Part shown: positions 62,215-64,000 of the stretch, one piece after another | Position numbering within the stretch: position 1 is the first letter of the stretch | Layout of the letters: each line of letters starts with the position of its first letter | From: CAZVPF01 sp964628195 | GTDB lineage: Bacteria; Planctomycetota; Phycisphaerae; Sedimentisphaerales; Anaerohalosphaeraceae | Assembly: GCA_964628195.1 (NCBI GenBank) | Contig: CAZVPF010000002.1 | Location: forward strand, 1 to 64,000 | DNA length: 64,000 nt | Direction of reading: 5' to 3' | Program-made: the position numbers and the translations under genes | Notes under the pieces: model-generated | Database searches by the model: none | Told to the model about the DNA's origin: nothing | What the model saw: only the letters and a program-made list of their open reading frames with translations

Positions 62215-63954
62215 ATGCGATATTCAAAAGCGCTTATACCGACAGTGAAGGAAACACCTGCCGACGCGGAAATAATAAGTCACCAGATCATGATCCGGGC
62301 CGGGCTTATGCGAAAACTTGCCAGCGGTACATATATTTACCTGCCAGCCGGCTGGAAGATGCTTTGCAAGATAATGAGCATTGTTCGCGAGGAAATGAAC
62401 CTTGCCGGGGCACAGGAGATATTAATGCCCGCAGTTCAGCCTATAGAGCTTTGGCAGCAGACCGGCAGGGACGAAGATTATGGAAGCACGATGTGCAGGT
62501 TTACCGACAGGCACGGCAGGGAGAATGTTCTTGCTCCGACAGCCGAGGAAGTGGTGACGTATCTCGGAGCCAGTGAGATAAATTCCTACAAGCAGCTTCC
62601 GTTCAATGTTTACCAGGTAAGTTTTAAGTTCCGCGATGAGTTTCGCCCGAGGTTCGGCGTGCTTCGTTCTCGCGAGTTTATCATGAAGGACGCTTACAGC
62701 TTCCATGCCGACCAGCAGTGTCTCGACAAGACCTACCGGGTTATGTACGACACTTATAAGAGAATATTCAGGCGTTGCGGGCTGGAGTATGTCATCGTCG
62801 AAGCAGAGACCGGCGAGATGGGCGGGTCGGGTTCGCATCAGTTCACCATCCCGTGCAGCAACGGTGAAGATATAATCGTTTATACCGAAGATTCCGAACG
62901 TGCCTGGAACATTGAAAAGGCCCCGGTCGACCCAGCTGAAAAACCAGCCGATTCACCGACATCTCAAAATATGGAACAAGTGCACACACCGAATGTGGGG
63001 TCCATAGAGGATGTATGCGGTTTTCTAAAGTCACAGCCGGAGCAGATGATAAAGACGCTTATTTACACGGTGGACGAAACCCAGTCTGCGGCTGTGCTTG
63101 TAAGGGGTGACCACGATGTCAATGAAGAGAAGCTGACCCAGCTGCTTGGCGGCAGAAAGCATGAACTGGCCGCTCCCGATGTAATTGAGAAGATCACCTC
63201 GGCGAATGTTGGTTTTGCCGGTCCTGTCGGTCTTGAGCAAAAAGTTGACCTCATGATAATAGATCATTCAGTTGCTGCAATGCCGGAGGGTATTGCCGGG
63301 GCGAATAAAACAGACTACCATGTAAGGCACGTTGTGCCCGGCAGAGATTTTGCGGTAAACAGCGAAAAGGTAAAAGTTGCCGATGTCCGAAATGCCGTTG
63401 AAGGCGATACATACCAGGACAAAAAACTGCTGTTTCGTCGAGGTATTGAAGTCGGGCAGGTCTTTAAGCTCGGCACAAAGTACAGCGGTAAACTCGCGGC
63501 GAAGTTCCTTGACGAGGATGGAAAGGAAAAAGTTTGTCTTATGGGCTGTTACGGCATCGGGATAAACCGAATCTTAGCCTCTGCGATCGAGCTTTATAAT
63601 GATCAAAACGGCCCACTGTTCCCGGTTTCGATAGCTCCCTGGGAAGTGATTATCACCCAGGCCGGACATGATGAAATGATTTTGACCGCCGCTGAGGACC
63701 TCTACAAAAAGCTTGTTGGGGATGGATTTGATGTGCTGCTTGACGATCGGGACGAAAGGCCGGGCGTTAAGTTCAAAGATGCCGATCTTCTGGGCATACC
63801 AGTCCGGGTTACCATCGGCAAAAAATCCATAGCCGAGGGAAAAGTTGAAATCAAACTTAGAAATGACGGCGGTGTCGAAAAGGTAGACCTCGAAGCCGCT
63901 GCCGACAGAATCGCGGCAGTTATAACAGGCCTAAAGGCGGAACTGCAGCCTTGA
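62215..63954 (+). CDS. proS: prolyl-tRNA synthetase, bacterial type with INS domain
   Basis: The 579-residue product charges tRNA-Pro. The class II core starts with MRYSKALIPTVKETPADAEI and has motif 1 near 60-80, motif 2 RDEFRPRFGVLRSREF near 140, and motif 3 MGCYGIGINRILA near 442-455. The insertion (INS) editing domain at about 225-380 hydrolyses mis-charged Ala-tRNA-Pro. The C-terminal anticodon domain (about 470-579) follows. ATG at 62215 has GGAG upstream; an in-frame GTG 21 bases earlier does not. Confidence 0.95.
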   Translation: MRYSKALIPTVKETPADAEIISHQIMIRAGLMRKLASGTYIYLPAGWKMLCKIMSIVREEMNLAGAQEILMPAVQPIELWQQTGRDEDYGSTMCRFTDRHGRENVLAPTAEEVVTYLGASEINSYKQLPFNVYQVSFKFRDEFRPRFGVLRSREFIMKDAYSFHADQQCLDKTYRVMYDTYKRIFRRCGLEYVIVEAETGEMGGSGSHQFTIPCSNGEDIIVYTEDSERAWNIEKAPVDPAEKPADSPTSQNMEQVHTPNVGSIEDVCGFLKSQPEQMIKTLIYTVDETQSAAVLVRGDHDVNEEKLTQLLGGRKHELAAPDVIEKITSANVGFAGPVGLEQKVDLMIIDHSVAAMPEGIAGANKTDYHVRHVVPGRDFAVNSEKVKVADVRNAVEGDTYQDKKLLFRRGIEVGQVFKLGTKYSGKLAAKFLDEDGKEKVCLMGCYGIGINRILASAIELYNDQNGPLFPVSIAPWEVIITQAGHDEMILTAAEDLYKKLVGDGFDVLLDDRDERPGVKFKDADLLGIPVRVTIGKKSIAEGKVEIKLRNDGGVEKVDLEAAADRIAAVITGLKAELQP

Positions 63955-64000
63955 AAGGATGATTTGACAGGCTGTTGGGTTGATTTGTATTGCCGGCAGT

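Overview
The window looks like chromosomal DNA of a Planctomycetota bacterium, most likely class Phycisphaerae. The evidence is two secreted proteins with a Planctomycete-style PEP-CTERM anchor, a parallel beta-helix protein with a single dockerin-like tail, a Minf_1886-family protein, a PilM-like/Amuc_1100-like pilus cluster of the Planctomycetes-Verrucomicrobia type, and divergent forms of many housekeeping genes. Class and genus are inference; there is no rRNA or tRNA gene to place it. About 48 protein genes are packed tightly on both strands. No transposase, prophage, CRISPR array or tRNA was found.

Layout. 0.1-7.2 kb: mtaB (-), then a three-gene cluster (+) of a PilM-like ATPase fused to a PilN-like part and two single-pass membrane proteins, two of the three with Gly/Met-rich tracts. 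7.2-13.5 kb: a minus-strand run membrane protein-tmk-holB-ricT-metG plus a Minf_1886 protein. 13.9-16.6 kb: a B12/iron-chelate ABC importer (binding protein, ATPase, permease). 16.8-22.2 kb: an HPt-receiver protein, a lipoprotein M16 protease, an alpha/beta hydrolase and a pentapeptide protein. 22.3-26.2 kb: ppx-ppk followed by a 51-residue zinc-ribbon gene. 26.4-31.6 kb: yidC-mnmE, a phosphoesterase and a GcvT-like protein. 31.8-37.9 kb: lptB-def-fmt-rsmB, a non-coding gap with DnaA boxes, dnaA, rsmE. 37.9-44.2 kb: a LysR regulator divergent from an FMN glutamate-synthase-like enzyme, then a YeiH-type exporter with a PocR-domain histidine kinase. 44.3-56.5 kb: dnaK, two PEP-CTERM genes, pilT, an alkaline-phosphatase-superfamily hydrolase, a membrane-tethered HTH protein, an OmpA-like lipoprotein, ndk and the beta-helix protein. 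56.6-59.5 kb: a GNAT acetyltransferase, two tandem-CBS proteins (opposite strand), an unusual ABC-type ATPase and a sigma-region-4-like HTH protein. 59.8-64 kb: a PAS histidine kinase and proS.

How the parts fit. Much of the window is core information processing: peptide deformylation and formyl-Met-tRNA synthesis, two 16S rRNA methyltransferases, two tRNA modification enzymes, two tRNA synthetases, clamp-loader delta', dTMP kinase and DnaA. The presence of dnaA and yidC-mnmE within 10 kb, with good DnaA boxes just upstream of dnaA, makes a replication origin here plausible.

The most unusual locus is at 56.6-59.5 kb. It carries what appear to be the two halves of the COG2401 protein (ABC-type ATPase fused to a GNAT-like acetyltransferase) as separate genes, with the ATPase translationally coupled to an HTH protein. 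I know of no assigned function for this combination. All motif and domain calls are by eye.
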